Assembly: GCA_021776025.1 (NCBI GenBank)
Contig: JAJFGR010000018.1
Span: 1-64,000, forward strand
Direction: 5' to 3'
Length of the DNA stretch: 64,000 nucleotides
From: Alphaproteobacteria bacterium
GTDB lineage: Bacteria; Pseudomonadota; Alphaproteobacteria; Micavibrionales; Micavibrionaceae
The stretch's first letter is position 1. Every line of letters starts with the position of its first letter. A program made the position numbers and the translations under genes. The notes below the pieces were generated by a model. It searched no databases. It was given only the letters and a program-made list of their open reading frames with translations, and was not told the DNA's origin. This document shows, one piece after another, positions 52,974 through 62,053 of the stretch.

Positions 52974-53630
52974 ATGTGTGCGTTCGCTCCTATCACCCTT
53001 CCTTTCACCAGCAATCATAACGCGCCGGAGGGCGATGATAATTCCGATCAATATCCCGAAAGTCTTCCGCGTTATTTCCTTGAACATTACACGCAGAAAG
53101 GCGCAAATATTTTTGACCCGTTTTTGGGGTATGGGACAACGGCTTTTGCTGCCGAAGATATGGGCCGCGTTCCTTACGGCGTTGAAGCCGATGGAGAGCG
53201 GTTTGAATGGGCGGCCGGTCAGCTCGCGCATTGGCAGAATATTCGTCATGGCGATGCGGCGGATGCGGCCTCCCTTCATTTTCCGCCCATGGATTTTTGC
53301 ATGACATCACCGCCTTTTATGCCGCGTGGTGAGGATTGGAATCCGCTATATGGCGGTGATCCTGAGTTTGCCGGATATGATTGTTATTTAGAGCGCATGG
53401 GTTTTATTTTTGTGCAGGTGGCAAAGCTGATGAAGAAAGACGCGAGCGTTGTTGTTCATGTCGATGACGTTGGCAATGTTGGTGGAGAGACATTTACACC
53501 GCTTGTTCAGGATATGAAGACCGCTCTTTCGAAATCGTTCAGTTTTGAAGCTGAAACAACTATTCACTGGGAAGATGCAAAGCCGGATTATCCGCAAACG
53601 CAGTGTTTGGTTTTCAAGAATAATCTTTAA
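52974..53630 (+). CDS. Amino-methyltransferase of the DNA N4/N6 methylase family
   Basis: A 218-residue protein with the motif order I then IV. NIFDPFLGYGTTAFAAEDMG is the SAM-binding segment (FxGxG form), GVEADGERFEWA binds the ribose, and DFCMTSPPFMPRGEDWN is the catalytic S/N-PP-F/Y motif. Short length and absence of an obvious target-recognition domain make it differ from usual restriction-type enzymes. Target (DNA, or RNA) unknown. The ATG at 52974 is chosen; it follows mltG by 2 nt. No restriction gene is nearby. Confidence 0.8.
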   Translation: MCAFAPITLPFTSNHNAPEGDDNSDQYPESLPRYFLEHYTQKGANIFDPFLGYGTTAFAAEDMGRVPYGVEADGERFEWAAGQLAHWQNIRHGDAADAASLHFPPMDFCMTSPPFMPRGEDWNPLYGGDPEFAGYDCYLERMGFIFVQVAKLMKKDASVVVHVDDVGNVGGETFTPLVQDMKTALSKSFSFEAETTIHWEDAKPDYPQTQCLVFKNNL

Positions 53631-54232
53631 TCATCGTCAGTTTTTTTCGGTGGTGTGGTGTTGCCGGTACCACGAATAGCGCTGCCTCCACCGCCTCCTC
53701 CGCCTAAACCCGGGGCGCTTGGGCCGGGGCCGGATGGCGCAGCTTTCGGCGCGACTTCCATTTGATGACGACGGGCCAGATGCGGGGCGAATTGCAAGGC
53801 GGATGGCACAGCATCACCGAGGATACAGCCCATGGCGCTTTCATCACCAAGATCTTCGCGGTGGACGGGCTGGCCGAACACGGTTGATTTCACGAAATAG
53901 CCAAAGGCCTCTAAGGGCTGCGCTGGCTGGACCACAGATTTAAACGCTTCGCCGCGGTAAGGATCATCGAGAAACATAAAAGGCACTTGATAGGCCTGAG
54001 CGATATTGCCATCTTTCACCGCGCCGATGTGAATTTGCGGGGACATATCGAGCGTAGCGTTAAATTCCGCCTCAACCGGGATGTTGAGTTCGAGGAAATC
54101 CATATCGACATATTCAAGTGTCATTAGCCCGCTCGTTGTGTCAAAAACCACGCCGGCGACTTTTTGCACCAGATTTTCGCTGGAAATAAGGCCAGCTTCG
54201 CCGCCGGCTGTAAAAAGAAGATCGATATTCAT
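53627..54232 (-). CDS. Hypothetical protein with Gly/Pro-rich tail
   Basis: I do not recognise this protein. About 145 residues of structured sequence (LEYVDMDFLELNIPVEAEFN, PFMFLDDPYRGEAFKSVVQP) are followed by a low-complexity tail containing seven consecutive Gly and ending in KKTDDD. No signal peptide. An ATG four codons earlier (54244) lies too close to the SD AAGGG, so 54232 is preferred. It interlocks its stop with the methylase gene. Confidence 0.55.
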   Translation of the reverse strand: MNIDLLFTAGGEAGLISSENLVQKVAGVVFDTTSGLMTLEYVDMDFLELNIPVEAEFNATLDMSPQIHIGAVKDGNIAQAYQVPFMFLDDPYRGEAFKSVVQPAQPLEAFGYFVKSTVFGQPVHREDLGDESAMGCILGDAVPSALQFAPHLARRHQMEVAPKAAPSGPGPSAPGLGGGGGGGSAIRGTGNTTPPKKTDDD

Positions 54233-54306
54233 GAAAGCATTCACCCTTAAAGTGCTTTATAGTTTATTTTATCAGATATCACTCTTAGTAAGAAATATAG
54301 TTTTAT

Positions 54307-56229
54307 ATGTGCGGAATAACAGGTTTTTACACAAATACGGCCAAGCGGACACGCGCGGAGCTGCATGTCATTGGCAAAAATATGGCCGATACGCTGCGCA
54401 CCCGCGGCCTCGATAGCGGTGATTTATGGCAGGATCCTGACCTGCCGCTGGTTTTGGCACATCGGCGGCTGTCTATTATTGATCTGAGCGCCGATGGTGC
54501 GCAGCCGATGAGCAGCGCCAGTGAGCGCTATATGCTCATCTATAACGGTGAGATTTATAATTACCTGACCATCAAGAAAGATCTGGAGAAAAAAGGTGTC
54601 ACGTTTAAGGGGCGCAGTGATACCGAAGTGATGCTAGGCGCGATTGAGCAATGGGGGCTTAACCGGGCGCTGCAAAAACTGAACGGCATGTTTGCGATTG
54701 TTCTGTGGGACCGCAAAACCGGGGAGCTGCATTTTATTCGTGATCGGCTGGGTAAGAAGCCGCTCTATATTGGCTGGGCGGGCAAGACCCTTGTATTTGG
54801 ATCAGAGCTCAAAGCCCTGCGCGCGCATCCTGATTTTACGCCGCAAATTAACCCGAAGGCGATGGGCGGGTTTATGAGCCTTGGATATGTTGAAGCGCCT
54901 TTTTCGATTTATCAAGATGTATGGCAATTGCCCGCTGGACATCGTTTAACGCTTGATCTGGCAGGGCTGAAGACGGATGAAAATTTAGCGGCGGGCATGA
55001 AACCGTATTGGAGCGCGGCGGACAAGCTTGAGGATGCGAAAGCGCACCCAAGCAAAAAATCTGAAAGCGAGATTATTAATGAGTTTGAAGATCTGCTGAC
55101 GCTGTGCGTTTCCGATCGTCTGGTTTCTGATGTGCCGCTTGGTGCGTTTTTATCAGGCGGCGTTGATAGCTCGGCTGTTGTTGCGCTGATGCAGAAAATA
55201 AATTCGCAAGCCATTAAAACTTACTCCATAGGTTTTGAAGATGCGGGTTATAATGAAGCGCCATATGCGCGCGCTATCGCCGATCATCTGGGCACCGATC
55301 ATCATGAACATATTTGTACAGTCGAAGATGCGCTGGACGTTATTCCAAAACTGCCCGACATGTATGACGAACCGTTTGCCGATATTTCGGCGATCCCGAC
55401 ATATCTGGTCAGCCGCTTTGCGCGCGAAGGCGTTACGGTGGCGCTATCCGGGGATGGCGGCGATGAGATGCTGGGCGGGTATAACCGCCATGTTCAGGGG
55501 CCGAATATATGGCGCAAAATGCGCATGATGCCGCGCGTTGTGCGCTCTGGTCTTTCACAAGTTATTCAGCGGATGCCGGTTAATCAGCTTGATGGCTTAA
55601 GCCGTAAACATCCGCAGCTTGGCGCAGGCCTGCATAAAGCCGCAAGTATTTTATCGCTCGACACGCAGGAAGAAATTTATAAGCGCCTAATTGGTAAATG
55701 GGTGGAGCCGCCGATTGCATCGGGAGAGGCCTTCGAGAAAAATCTCGACCTGCCGAAAGCTGAGTTATCATTCGCCGAGAGTATGATGTTTTGGGACAGC
55801 GTGGGGTATCTGCCGAATGACATTCTGACCAAAGTTGACCGCGCATCGATGGCGGTGAGTTTAGAAGCGCGTGCGCCTCTCCTTGATAAGCGCCTTTATG
55901 AATATGTGTGGAGCCTGCCGGAAGATATGAAGATTAGAAATGGTCAGGGGAAATATTTACTGCGGCAGATTTTGAAGCGCCATGTGCCGGAGAAACTGTT
56001 TGAGCGGCCTAAACAGGGCTTTAACATGCCCGTTGGAGATTGGCTGCGCGGGCCTTTAAAAGATTGGGCGGAAGATTTGCTTGATGAAAAGACACTGAAG
56101 GATCAAGGCCTGCTGAATAGCGCTATGATCCGCAAAACATGGCAAGCACATAGCGACGGGCAAGGCAACCACGCAGAGCGCCTTTGGAGCGTTTTGATGT
56201 TTCAAGCTTGGCAAAAGCGGTGGATGTAA
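54307..56229 (+). CDS. asnB: Asparagine synthase (glutamine-hydrolysing) family amidotransferase
   Basis: Residues MCGITGFYTNT give the N-terminal catalytic Cys of the class II glutaminase domain; RLSIIDLSADGAQPM and IYNGEIYNY follow. The synthase domain from about 240 has the PP-loop LSGGVDSSAVVALMQ and AVSLEARAPLLDKRLYEYV. At 640 residues it is the long form often found in surface-polysaccharide clusters, where it amidates sugar acids. The genes that follow on the same strand support that. It may also supply asparagine. The stop overlaps the next ATG (TAATG). Confidence 0.9.
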   Translation: MCGITGFYTNTAKRTRAELHVIGKNMADTLRTRGLDSGDLWQDPDLPLVLAHRRLSIIDLSADGAQPMSSASERYMLIYNGEIYNYLTIKKDLEKKGVTFKGRSDTEVMLGAIEQWGLNRALQKLNGMFAIVLWDRKTGELHFIRDRLGKKPLYIGWAGKTLVFGSELKALRAHPDFTPQINPKAMGGFMSLGYVEAPFSIYQDVWQLPAGHRLTLDLAGLKTDENLAAGMKPYWSAADKLEDAKAHPSKKSESEIINEFEDLLTLCVSDRLVSDVPLGAFLSGGVDSSAVVALMQKINSQAIKTYSIGFEDAGYNEAPYARAIADHLGTDHHEHICTVEDALDVIPKLPDMYDEPFADISAIPTYLVSRFAREGVTVALSGDGGDEMLGGYNRHVQGPNIWRKMRMMPRVVRSGLSQVIQRMPVNQLDGLSRKHPQLGAGLHKAASILSLDTQEEIYKRLIGKWVEPPIASGEAFEKNLDLPKAELSFAESMMFWDSVGYLPNDILTKVDRASMAVSLEARAPLLDKRLYEYVWSLPEDMKIRNGQGKYLLRQILKRHVPEKLFERPKQGFNMPVGDWLRGPLKDWAEDLLDEKTLKDQGLLNSAMIRKTWQAHSDGQGNHAERLWSVLMFQAWQKRWM

Positions 56230-56963
56230 TGGAAATTTATCTTTATCTCGCCCTCACTTCGTTTGCCGCTTTTTATCTGAAAGGGATAACGGGCACAGGC
56301 ACAACGACAATGATTGTTGCTCTCGGATCATTTTACCTAGAACCCAAAATTACGATTATTCTAGCCTCCTTCATCAATATTTTTGGCGGGTTGGCTATGT
56401 TGAATATTGATCCTGTACAACTAGCAAAAAAATACTGGATTCCCATTACAATCATGATGGTTGTTGGTTCAGTTTTTGGCGCGATTTCTCTTAAAGTTAT
56501 AGATCCAAAGATCTTTAAAACTGTACTGGGCACCGCTTTCCTTTTAGCTTCGCTTTCTTTCTTTTTGGCGAAGAAAACCTCAAATGAAAAAAATAATATC
56601 TCGCCTCAATTAGCATCACCCCTTGATTACATTTTCGGATGGATTGCTGGTTTTTGCGGTGGTTTTGTAGGCGTAAACGCCCCACCTCTTGTGTACCACT
56701 ACGGTAAAGCTCTAAATAAAAACCAACTCAGACGACTTTTAATCATTATCTTTATTCCCTCTGCAATTGCCCAAACCTTAACCTTTGCTTACACGGGGCT
56801 ACTGACCAAGCAAATTGCGCTTTACGGTCTGACAATGTTACCTTTTATGGCCGTAGGCATTCATTTTGGTAATAAAGTTCATTTTAAGATTTCAGAAAAA
56901 TGGTTTAGACGTATTCTTGGAATTTTCTTGGTGTTCGTATCGTTGAAATTATTGCTGACGTGA
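56229..56963 (+). CDS. TauE/SafE-family membrane permease
   Basis: An integral membrane protein of 244 residues with about seven to eight hydrophobic segments. The conserved GITGTGTTTMIVALGSFYLE and GWIAGFCGGFVGVNAPPLV repeats match the TauE/SafE (sulfite/sulfoacetate exporter) family. Transported substrate unknown. The start overlaps the asnB stop. Codon use is clearly more AT-rich than asnB and the following genes, which may reflect transfer or a membrane-protein bias. Confidence 0.85.
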   Translation: MEIYLYLALTSFAAFYLKGITGTGTTTMIVALGSFYLEPKITIILASFINIFGGLAMLNIDPVQLAKKYWIPITIMMVVGSVFGAISLKVIDPKIFKTVLGTAFLLASLSFFLAKKTSNEKNNISPQLASPLDYIFGWIAGFCGGFVGVNAPPLVYHYGKALNKNQLRRLLIIIFIPSAIAQTLTFAYTGLLTKQIALYGLTMLPFMAVGIHFGNKVHFKISEKWFRRILGIFLVFVSLKLLLT

Positions 56964-56973
56964 AAGACGAAAG

Positions 56974-57954
56974 ATGAAAATAGCGATTACAGGTGGAGCA
57001 GGATTTATAGGCACGCAGCTAGCGGGTTTGCTGAAGGCTGACGGGCATGAGCTCGCGTTGATTGATCTCAAAAAATCGGAGGCATTTCCGGATGACTCTA
57101 TACTCGCCGATGTCACTAATCGCGACGCTATGGTGGCGGCGATGGACGGCGCGGAGGCGATTTATCATCTGGCCGCAGAGCACCGTGATGATGTTTCACC
57201 AGCTACGCTTTATACGGACGTGAATGTGGGCGGCGGAGAAAATGTGATTGCCGCTGCGAAAGCAAACGGCATCAACAAAATTATTTTTACCAGCTCGGTG
57301 GCGGTGTATCCGCTGGTTCCGGCTGATCCAAAAAATGGATCGAATGAAAATCATAGCCCTGCCCCGTTTAATGATTATGGCCGTTCAAAACTAGAGAGTG
57401 AAAAAACTTTTGATGCGTGGGCCGCGGAAGATGAAAAAAATACATTGGTGACCATTCGCCTTGTTGCGACATTTGGGCCGGGCAACCGAGGAAACATTTA
57501 TACGCTGATGAACCAGATAGCGAGTGGGAAATTTATGATGATTGGCGATGGGTCGAACCGCAAATCAATTGCCTATGTCGGCAATGTTGCGGCGTTTCTA
57601 CATCATGCCTTGAAGCTGAAACCCGGCTCTCACCTTTATAATTACGCGGATAAACCAGATTTAGATATGCGCGATTTTGTAACCTCAATTCGCGAGGCAT
57701 TGGGCAATAAAGGTGCGGGACTGCAGATGCCTTATGCCGTTGGTTTATTGGGCGGCAGCGTGTTTGATGTGGCGGCGAAATTGACAGGCAAAAAATTTCC
57801 AATCAGCATGATCCGCATTAAAAAATTCTGCGCTGATACGATTGTGAACGCCGACAAACTTCAAGAAACAGGATTTAAAGCACCCTCCTCTTTACATGAC
57901 GGTTTAAGCGAAATGATCAAGTGCGAATTTCAAACGGCGAAAAAGGCTGCATAG
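56974..57954 (+). CDS. NAD-dependent sugar-nucleotide epimerase/dehydratase
   Basis: Extended short-chain dehydrogenase. The N terminus MKIAITGGAGFIGTQLAGLL is the NAD motif, IIFTSSVAVYPL carries the catalytic Ser, and NDYGRSKLESEKTF holds the Tyr and Lys. 326 residues. Probable role in making a sugar nucleotide for a surface glycan. Zero nucleotides separate it from the glycosyltransferase gene. Confidence 0.85.
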   Translation: MKIAITGGAGFIGTQLAGLLKADGHELALIDLKKSEAFPDDSILADVTNRDAMVAAMDGAEAIYHLAAEHRDDVSPATLYTDVNVGGGENVIAAAKANGINKIIFTSSVAVYPLVPADPKNGSNENHSPAPFNDYGRSKLESEKTFDAWAAEDEKNTLVTIRLVATFGPGNRGNIYTLMNQIASGKFMMIGDGSNRKSIAYVGNVAAFLHHALKLKPGSHLYNYADKPDLDMRDFVTSIREALGNKGAGLQMPYAVGLLGGSVFDVAAKLTGKKFPISMIRIKKFCADTIVNADKLQETGFKAPSSLHDGLSEMIKCEFQTAKKAA

Positions 57955-59070
57955 ATGGCGCAACAGAAACTTCTTTTTGTAATTAATCACATTGACTGGT
58001 TTTGGTCACACCGCTTGCCGCTTGCCAAAAGCGCGCAGATGGAAGGGTTAGATGTTCACGTTGCTGTTTCGGGCGCAAATAATGATCCGAATTTAAAGCC
58101 ACAACATTTTACGGGCCATGAATTACCAGATTCAAATGGCGGCGCATCGCTGCTTAAAATTATCTGGGCCATTCACAAGATTATTAAGACTGAAAAGCCT
58201 GATATTGTGCATGCAATTACGCTGAAATATGCGTTCCTCGCTGGTCTGGCCGCGCGATTCCATAAAGATGTGAAAATCGTGCATACGCTGGCTGGGCTGG
58301 GCTATTTGTTCTCGAGTGAAGGCGTTAAACCGCAGATTTTGCGCATTCTGATTGGGCCGTTTTTGAAGCTCGCGCTCAAACATAAACGCGCGCAGCTTAT
58401 CTTTCAAAACCCCGATGATATGGCGCTGATGATCCGGCGCGGTTTTGCCGAAGCAGAGCACTCTACGCTTATTCGTGGATCTGGCGTTGATCTCAAGGAA
58501 TTTCCTTTTACCGATTTACCGGATGATGAAACGCCCATCGTGTTGATGCCGACGCGTCTTGTGCATGAAAAAGGCATTGCGGTGTTTATTGAAGCGGCGA
58601 ATATTCTTACGCACAGCGCGGTAAAGGCGCGGTTTCAAATTGCCGGAGGCGTTACAGCGAACAACCCCAGCGCGATTTCAAAAGAAGAAATGGATGGCAT
58701 TATCGCCGGAACGAACGTGGAATGGCTGGGTAAGGTTTCCGACATGCCGGCGCTATATAAATCGGCAACGCTGATTTGCTATCCATCCTATTACGGGGAA
58801 GGTGTGCCGAAGGTTTTATTGGAAGCGGCAGCCACCGGTCGACCGATTATCACCACCGACCATGCCGGTTGCCGTGAAGCGGTAAGTGATGGTGAGAGCG
58901 GCATTCTAGTGCCCATTAAAAATGCGGAAACCGTGGCCGATGCCATTCAAACATTATTAGAAGACCGCGCACGTTTGGTGGAAATGGGCCAACAAAGCCA
59001 TGAGTTGGCAGCCCGTGATTATGATGTCAGCAGCGTTGTTGAGCGGACGCTTAAGGTGTACCAGAAGTAA
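57955..59070 (+). CDS. Glycosyltransferase, GT4-like (group 1)
   Basis: Transfers a sugar from a nucleotide donor. The 371 residues show a GT-B fold: N domain FVINHIDWFWSHRLPLAKSA, HAITLKYAFLAGLAARF, and C domain VLMPTRLVHEKGIAVFIEAA. The donor-site E-x7-E is seen in GEGVPKVLLEAAATGRPII. The acceptor is probably a lipid-linked sugar. Last gene of the asnB cluster; its 3' end overlaps the DsbD-N-like gene by 20 nt. Confidence 0.9.
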   Translation: MAQQKLLFVINHIDWFWSHRLPLAKSAQMEGLDVHVAVSGANNDPNLKPQHFTGHELPDSNGGASLLKIIWAIHKIIKTEKPDIVHAITLKYAFLAGLAARFHKDVKIVHTLAGLGYLFSSEGVKPQILRILIGPFLKLALKHKRAQLIFQNPDDMALMIRRGFAEAEHSTLIRGSGVDLKEFPFTDLPDDETPIVLMPTRLVHEKGIAVFIEAANILTHSAVKARFQIAGGVTANNPSAISKEEMDGIIAGTNVEWLGKVSDMPALYKSATLICYPSYYGEGVPKVLLEAAATGRPIITTDHAGCREAVSDGESGILVPIKNAETVADAIQTLLEDRARLVEMGQQSHELAARDYDVSSVVERTLKVYQK

Positions 59071-59548
59071 TTCTTCGGCCCGGCTTAAGCGTTAAAGACA
59101 ATTCAACCTGATCAGGAATGCAAATCTCGTTGCACACCATAATTTGTAAACTTAGGTCGAGCGTTACATCTTCATCGGCATTTTTTGGCGTAATACCCAG
59201 CGGAAAATTCACCTGCCCTTCATAGGCATTCACATCAAACATATCCATTTCGCGTTTATGAATGGGTTCGGGCCATTTTATTTCTACGCCTGCAACATTG
59301 GTTGAATTTTCCCAGTTAAAACGAGGAGGCAGGCCTGCATCGCCGGGGTCTTCACCATAGGTATGCCAGCCTTTGTCCAGTTCCAACACAAACCCAGCCG
59401 TAGAATTTCCGCCGTCAGGAACGGCAGCTAAACGCGTACGGAAATGCTCGTTTTCTACCCATTCGCCATCACTCGCTATCCCTTTAGAAAGCAAGGTGAG
59501 CGCCGCAATTGCTACAACAAAGCAAGAAATTAGAATTTTTTTATACAT
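59051..59548 (-). CDS. Exported protein with DsbD N-terminal-like domain
   Basis: A 165-residue periplasmic protein. The N-terminal KKILISCFVVAIAALTLLSK is a signal peptide. The mature part has a beta-rich form with LDKGWHTYGEDPGDAGLPP, typical of the DsbD alpha/DsbC-corrector (PF11412) domain, and ends with the cysteine pair VCNEICIPDQ (CxxxC). In other bacteria this domain is part of DsbD/ScsB fusions; here it stands alone and may take electrons from a separate membrane partner. Confidence 0.8.
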   Translation of the reverse strand: MYKKILISCFVVAIAALTLLSKGIASDGEWVENEHFRTRLAAVPDGGNSTAGFVLELDKGWHTYGEDPGDAGLPPRFNWENSTNVAGVEIKWPEPIHKREMDMFDVNAYEGQVNFPLGITPKNADEDVTLDLSLQIMVCNEICIPDQVELSLTLKPGRRITSGTP

Positions 59549-59613
59549 AGAGCGCTCATTCGTTGTTAAACTGCCACACTATAAAGATAGCGCTTTAAAA
59601 CCGGGAAGCAAGA

Positions 59614-60195
59614 ATGAAAAATTCTGAGGCATCATATCTGAACGGCAAATTACTTCTTGCCATGCCAGCGATTGGCGACCAGCGTTTTCATCGCTCGGTC
59701 ATCTATGTATGCGCGCATGATGAAAACGGAGCCATGGGTCTTGTCATTAATTTTCCTGCGCCAGATTTAAAATTTTCAAAACTGCTGGATCAACTTGGCC
59801 TTTCATCAGATATTGAAATTGATGTGAAGGCTTTGGATTTACCGGTTTTGAATGGTGGGCCGGTTGAAGCTTCGCGCGGGTTTTTATTGCACTCGAACGA
59901 TTTTAAACAAGAGGACACGGTGCCGGTTGATGAAGATTTCAGCGTAACGGGCACGACGGATGCGCTTAAAGCGGTTGCTCAGGGCGACGGGCCGGAGAAG
60001 GCTCTGTTTATTCTGGGGTATGCTGGTTGGACGCCGGGGCAATTGGAGCAAGAGATACAGCAAAATGCGTGGCTGGTTGTTGATCCTGATCCGGCGCTAA
60101 TTTTCGAGAGTAAGGCCGAAGAAAAATGGGAGCGCGGAATGGATAAGCTTGGCCTTGATCCGTCAATGCTTTCGGCGGATATCGGGAGCGCTTAA
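59614..60195 (+). CDS. YqgE/AlgH family protein
   Basis: A 193-residue protein of the conserved YqgE/AlgH family. The N terminus LNGKLLLAMPAIGDQRFHRS, then VIYVCAHDENGAMGLVIN, and GGPVEASRGFLLHS with the late LGYAGWTPGQLEQEIQQNAW are all diagnostic. The biochemical role is not settled. Its stop interlocks with that of the convergent GNAT gene. Confidence 0.93.
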   Translation: MKNSEASYLNGKLLLAMPAIGDQRFHRSVIYVCAHDENGAMGLVINFPAPDLKFSKLLDQLGLSSDIEIDVKALDLPVLNGGPVEASRGFLLHSNDFKQEDTVPVDEDFSVTGTTDALKAVAQGDGPEKALFILGYAGWTPGQLEQEIQQNAWLVVDPDPALIFESKAEEKWERGMDKLGLDPSMLSADIGSA

Positions 60196-60785
60196 TATGT
60201 TTTTTGCCAGTCTTCAATCGGCAAACCAAAGAGTTCATGATCCTGCCACCTGCCATCAATTTGCAAATATTTCTCAGCGAGGCCTTCTTCTTTGAATCCG
60301 GCTTTCAGCAATGTTTTTTTACTGCGTGTATTATGCGCCAAGCAGGACGCATTGACGCGGTGAAGATTAAGGCCTTCAAAACAATATTGCAGCGTCATTC
60401 TTAAGGCCTCGGTCATATAACCTTGGCCTTCATGGCCCTGATCAAGCCAGTATCCGAGCGAGGCGTATTGCGCTGCGCCGCGGCAGATATTGTTGATATT
60501 CATGCCGCCGATAAGGCTGTTATCCTCATTTTTGAAAATCAAAAATGCATTGGCGAGCCCGAGATCCCATTCACGCGCCTGACGATGGGTGCGGCGCTCA
60601 AAAAGACCGTAGGTAAAGGCTTTTGCGGGCCAACGGGGATCAAAGGGCTGGATATGGTCTTGATTGGCTTCACGAACTTGCGCCCATGCTTGCCAATCTC
60701 CCAGCATGGGTGGACGCAGCGTAATGCGGAAACTGCGAAGATTTGTTTCAGGAAAAAGGCTTACCGATTTTAGCTTACCCCACAT
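60192..60785 (-). CDS. GNAT-family acetyltransferase (RimJ/RimL type)
   Basis: Acetyl-CoA-dependent N-acetyltransferase, 197 residues. LRPPMLGDWQAWAQVREANQ, LIGGMNINNICRG and YWLDQGHEGQGYMTEALRM (acetyl-CoA loop GxGYxTE) lead into VNASCLAHNTRSKKTLLKAG. The substrate may be a protein N terminus. It ends the run thrC-M16-GNAT. Confidence 0.88.
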   Translation of the reverse strand: MWGKLKSVSLFPETNLRSFRITLRPPMLGDWQAWAQVREANQDHIQPFDPRWPAKAFTYGLFERRTHRQAREWDLGLANAFLIFKNEDNSLIGGMNINNICRGAAQYASLGYWLDQGHEGQGYMTEALRMTLQYCFEGLNLHRVNASCLAHNTRSKKTLLKAGFKEEGLAEKYLQIDGRWQDHELFGLPIEDWQKTY

Positions 60786-60790
60786 CAGCT

Positions 60791-62053
60791 TTACGCCACC
60801 AATCGCTGTTCAATACTACCATACTCCTCAAGCTTGTCGAGTGGGCCGAGCGCGGCCAGCGTTGGGCGAGAGGCGAAAATTTGATCGGCCGCTCGTTTAA
60901 TTGCGGCTATATCGACATCGTCAATCCTCGTAATTAAAGATTCTAAATCAAAGGCTTGTCCGCGGAACAGCATATATTTTGCCTGTTGATCGGCGCGAGT
61001 CATCATCGATTCACGGCCCATCAGCATGCCGGCTTTGAGCTGTGATTTGGCGCGCAGCAATTCTTCCTCGGTGACGTCGCCGCCGACTTTTAAAACCTCA
61101 TCGCAGATGACTGGAACAATTTCATCGAGCTTTTCCGGACCCGTTCCGGCGTAAATGCCGAACTGCCCGTCATCTTGGTAACCGCTGTGGTAGGAGAAAA
61201 TTGAATAAACCAGCCCGCGTTTTTCACGCACCTCTTGAAACAGGCGCGAGGACATGCCGCTGCCCAAAATTGTTGAGAGCGTTTGGGCGGCGTAATAATC
61301 TTCGTCCAAACGTGCAATACCCTTAAACCCTAGAATAAAATGGCTTTGCTCAAGGTCTTTGACAAGGCGGGTGTCGCCGCCCTGATAGGCCGCGTCTTTA
61401 TAGAGGCAGGCTTTCGAAGCTGTCTGCCCGGCAAAAAGCTCTTCCACTTGCGCAACGAATTGATCGTGATCAACCGCGCCCGCGGCGGAGATAACCGTAT
61501 TGGCCGGTGTGTAGAACTGGTCAATATAGCCTTGGAGCGCGTTTTTGCTCATATTTTGAACATTATGGGCGCGGCCCAAAATTGGCGCGCCAAGAGCTTG
61601 TTCGGGATAAGCGGTTTCGGAAAAAATATCGAAGACCAGATCATCGGGCGTGTCATTACACATGCCGATTTCCTGTAAAATGACATCGCGTTCGCGTTCA
61701 ATTTCATCGCCCGGAAGCGTTGAATTGAGATACATGTCCGCCATGACATCAAGGCCAAGTCGTGCATCCTCAGCCAACAAATGAACGTGATAGCTGGTGA
61801 GCTCGCGGCTGGTATAAGCGTTCACGGAAGCCCCAACATTTTCTAGCTCTTCGGCGATTTGCAGGGCATTACGCTTTTCCGTGCCTTTAAACAGCATATG
61901 CTCAACCATATGCGCCACACCATTTTGCGGTAGGTTTTCATGGCGCGTGCCGACGCCAACCCAAATGCCGAGTGCCACAGAGTGCATCGAGGGCACGTGG
62001 TCGGTGATCACGCGCAGGCCATTGGGAAGTGTTGTTGTTTGGATGTTGCTCAT
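60791..62053 (-). CDS. M16-family zinc peptidase (processing-peptidase-like)
   Basis: Inverzincin peptidase of 420 residues. The HxxEH site is in GVAHMVEHMLFKGTEKR, and the third ligand Glu region is ELENVGASVNAYTSRELTSY. A C-terminal half (FILGFKGIARLDEDYYAAQT, then GMSSRLFQEVREKRGLVYSI) completes the two-domain half-clamshell. It is the alphaproteobacterial type related to the mitochondrial processing peptidase. The ATG shares a base with the thrC stop (TAATG). Confidence 0.94.
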   Translation of the reverse strand: MSNIQTTTLPNGLRVITDHVPSMHSVALGIWVGVGTRHENLPQNGVAHMVEHMLFKGTEKRNALQIAEELENVGASVNAYTSRELTSYHVHLLAEDARLGLDVMADMYLNSTLPGDEIERERDVILQEIGMCNDTPDDLVFDIFSETAYPEQALGAPILGRAHNVQNMSKNALQGYIDQFYTPANTVISAAGAVDHDQFVAQVEELFAGQTASKACLYKDAAYQGGDTRLVKDLEQSHFILGFKGIARLDEDYYAAQTLSTILGSGMSSRLFQEVREKRGLVYSIFSYHSGYQDDGQFGIYAGTGPEKLDEIVPVICDEVLKVGGDVTEEELLRAKSQLKAGMLMGRESMMTRADQQAKYMLFRGQAFDLESLITRIDDVDIAAIKRAADQIFASRPTLAALGPLDKLEEYGSIEQRLVA

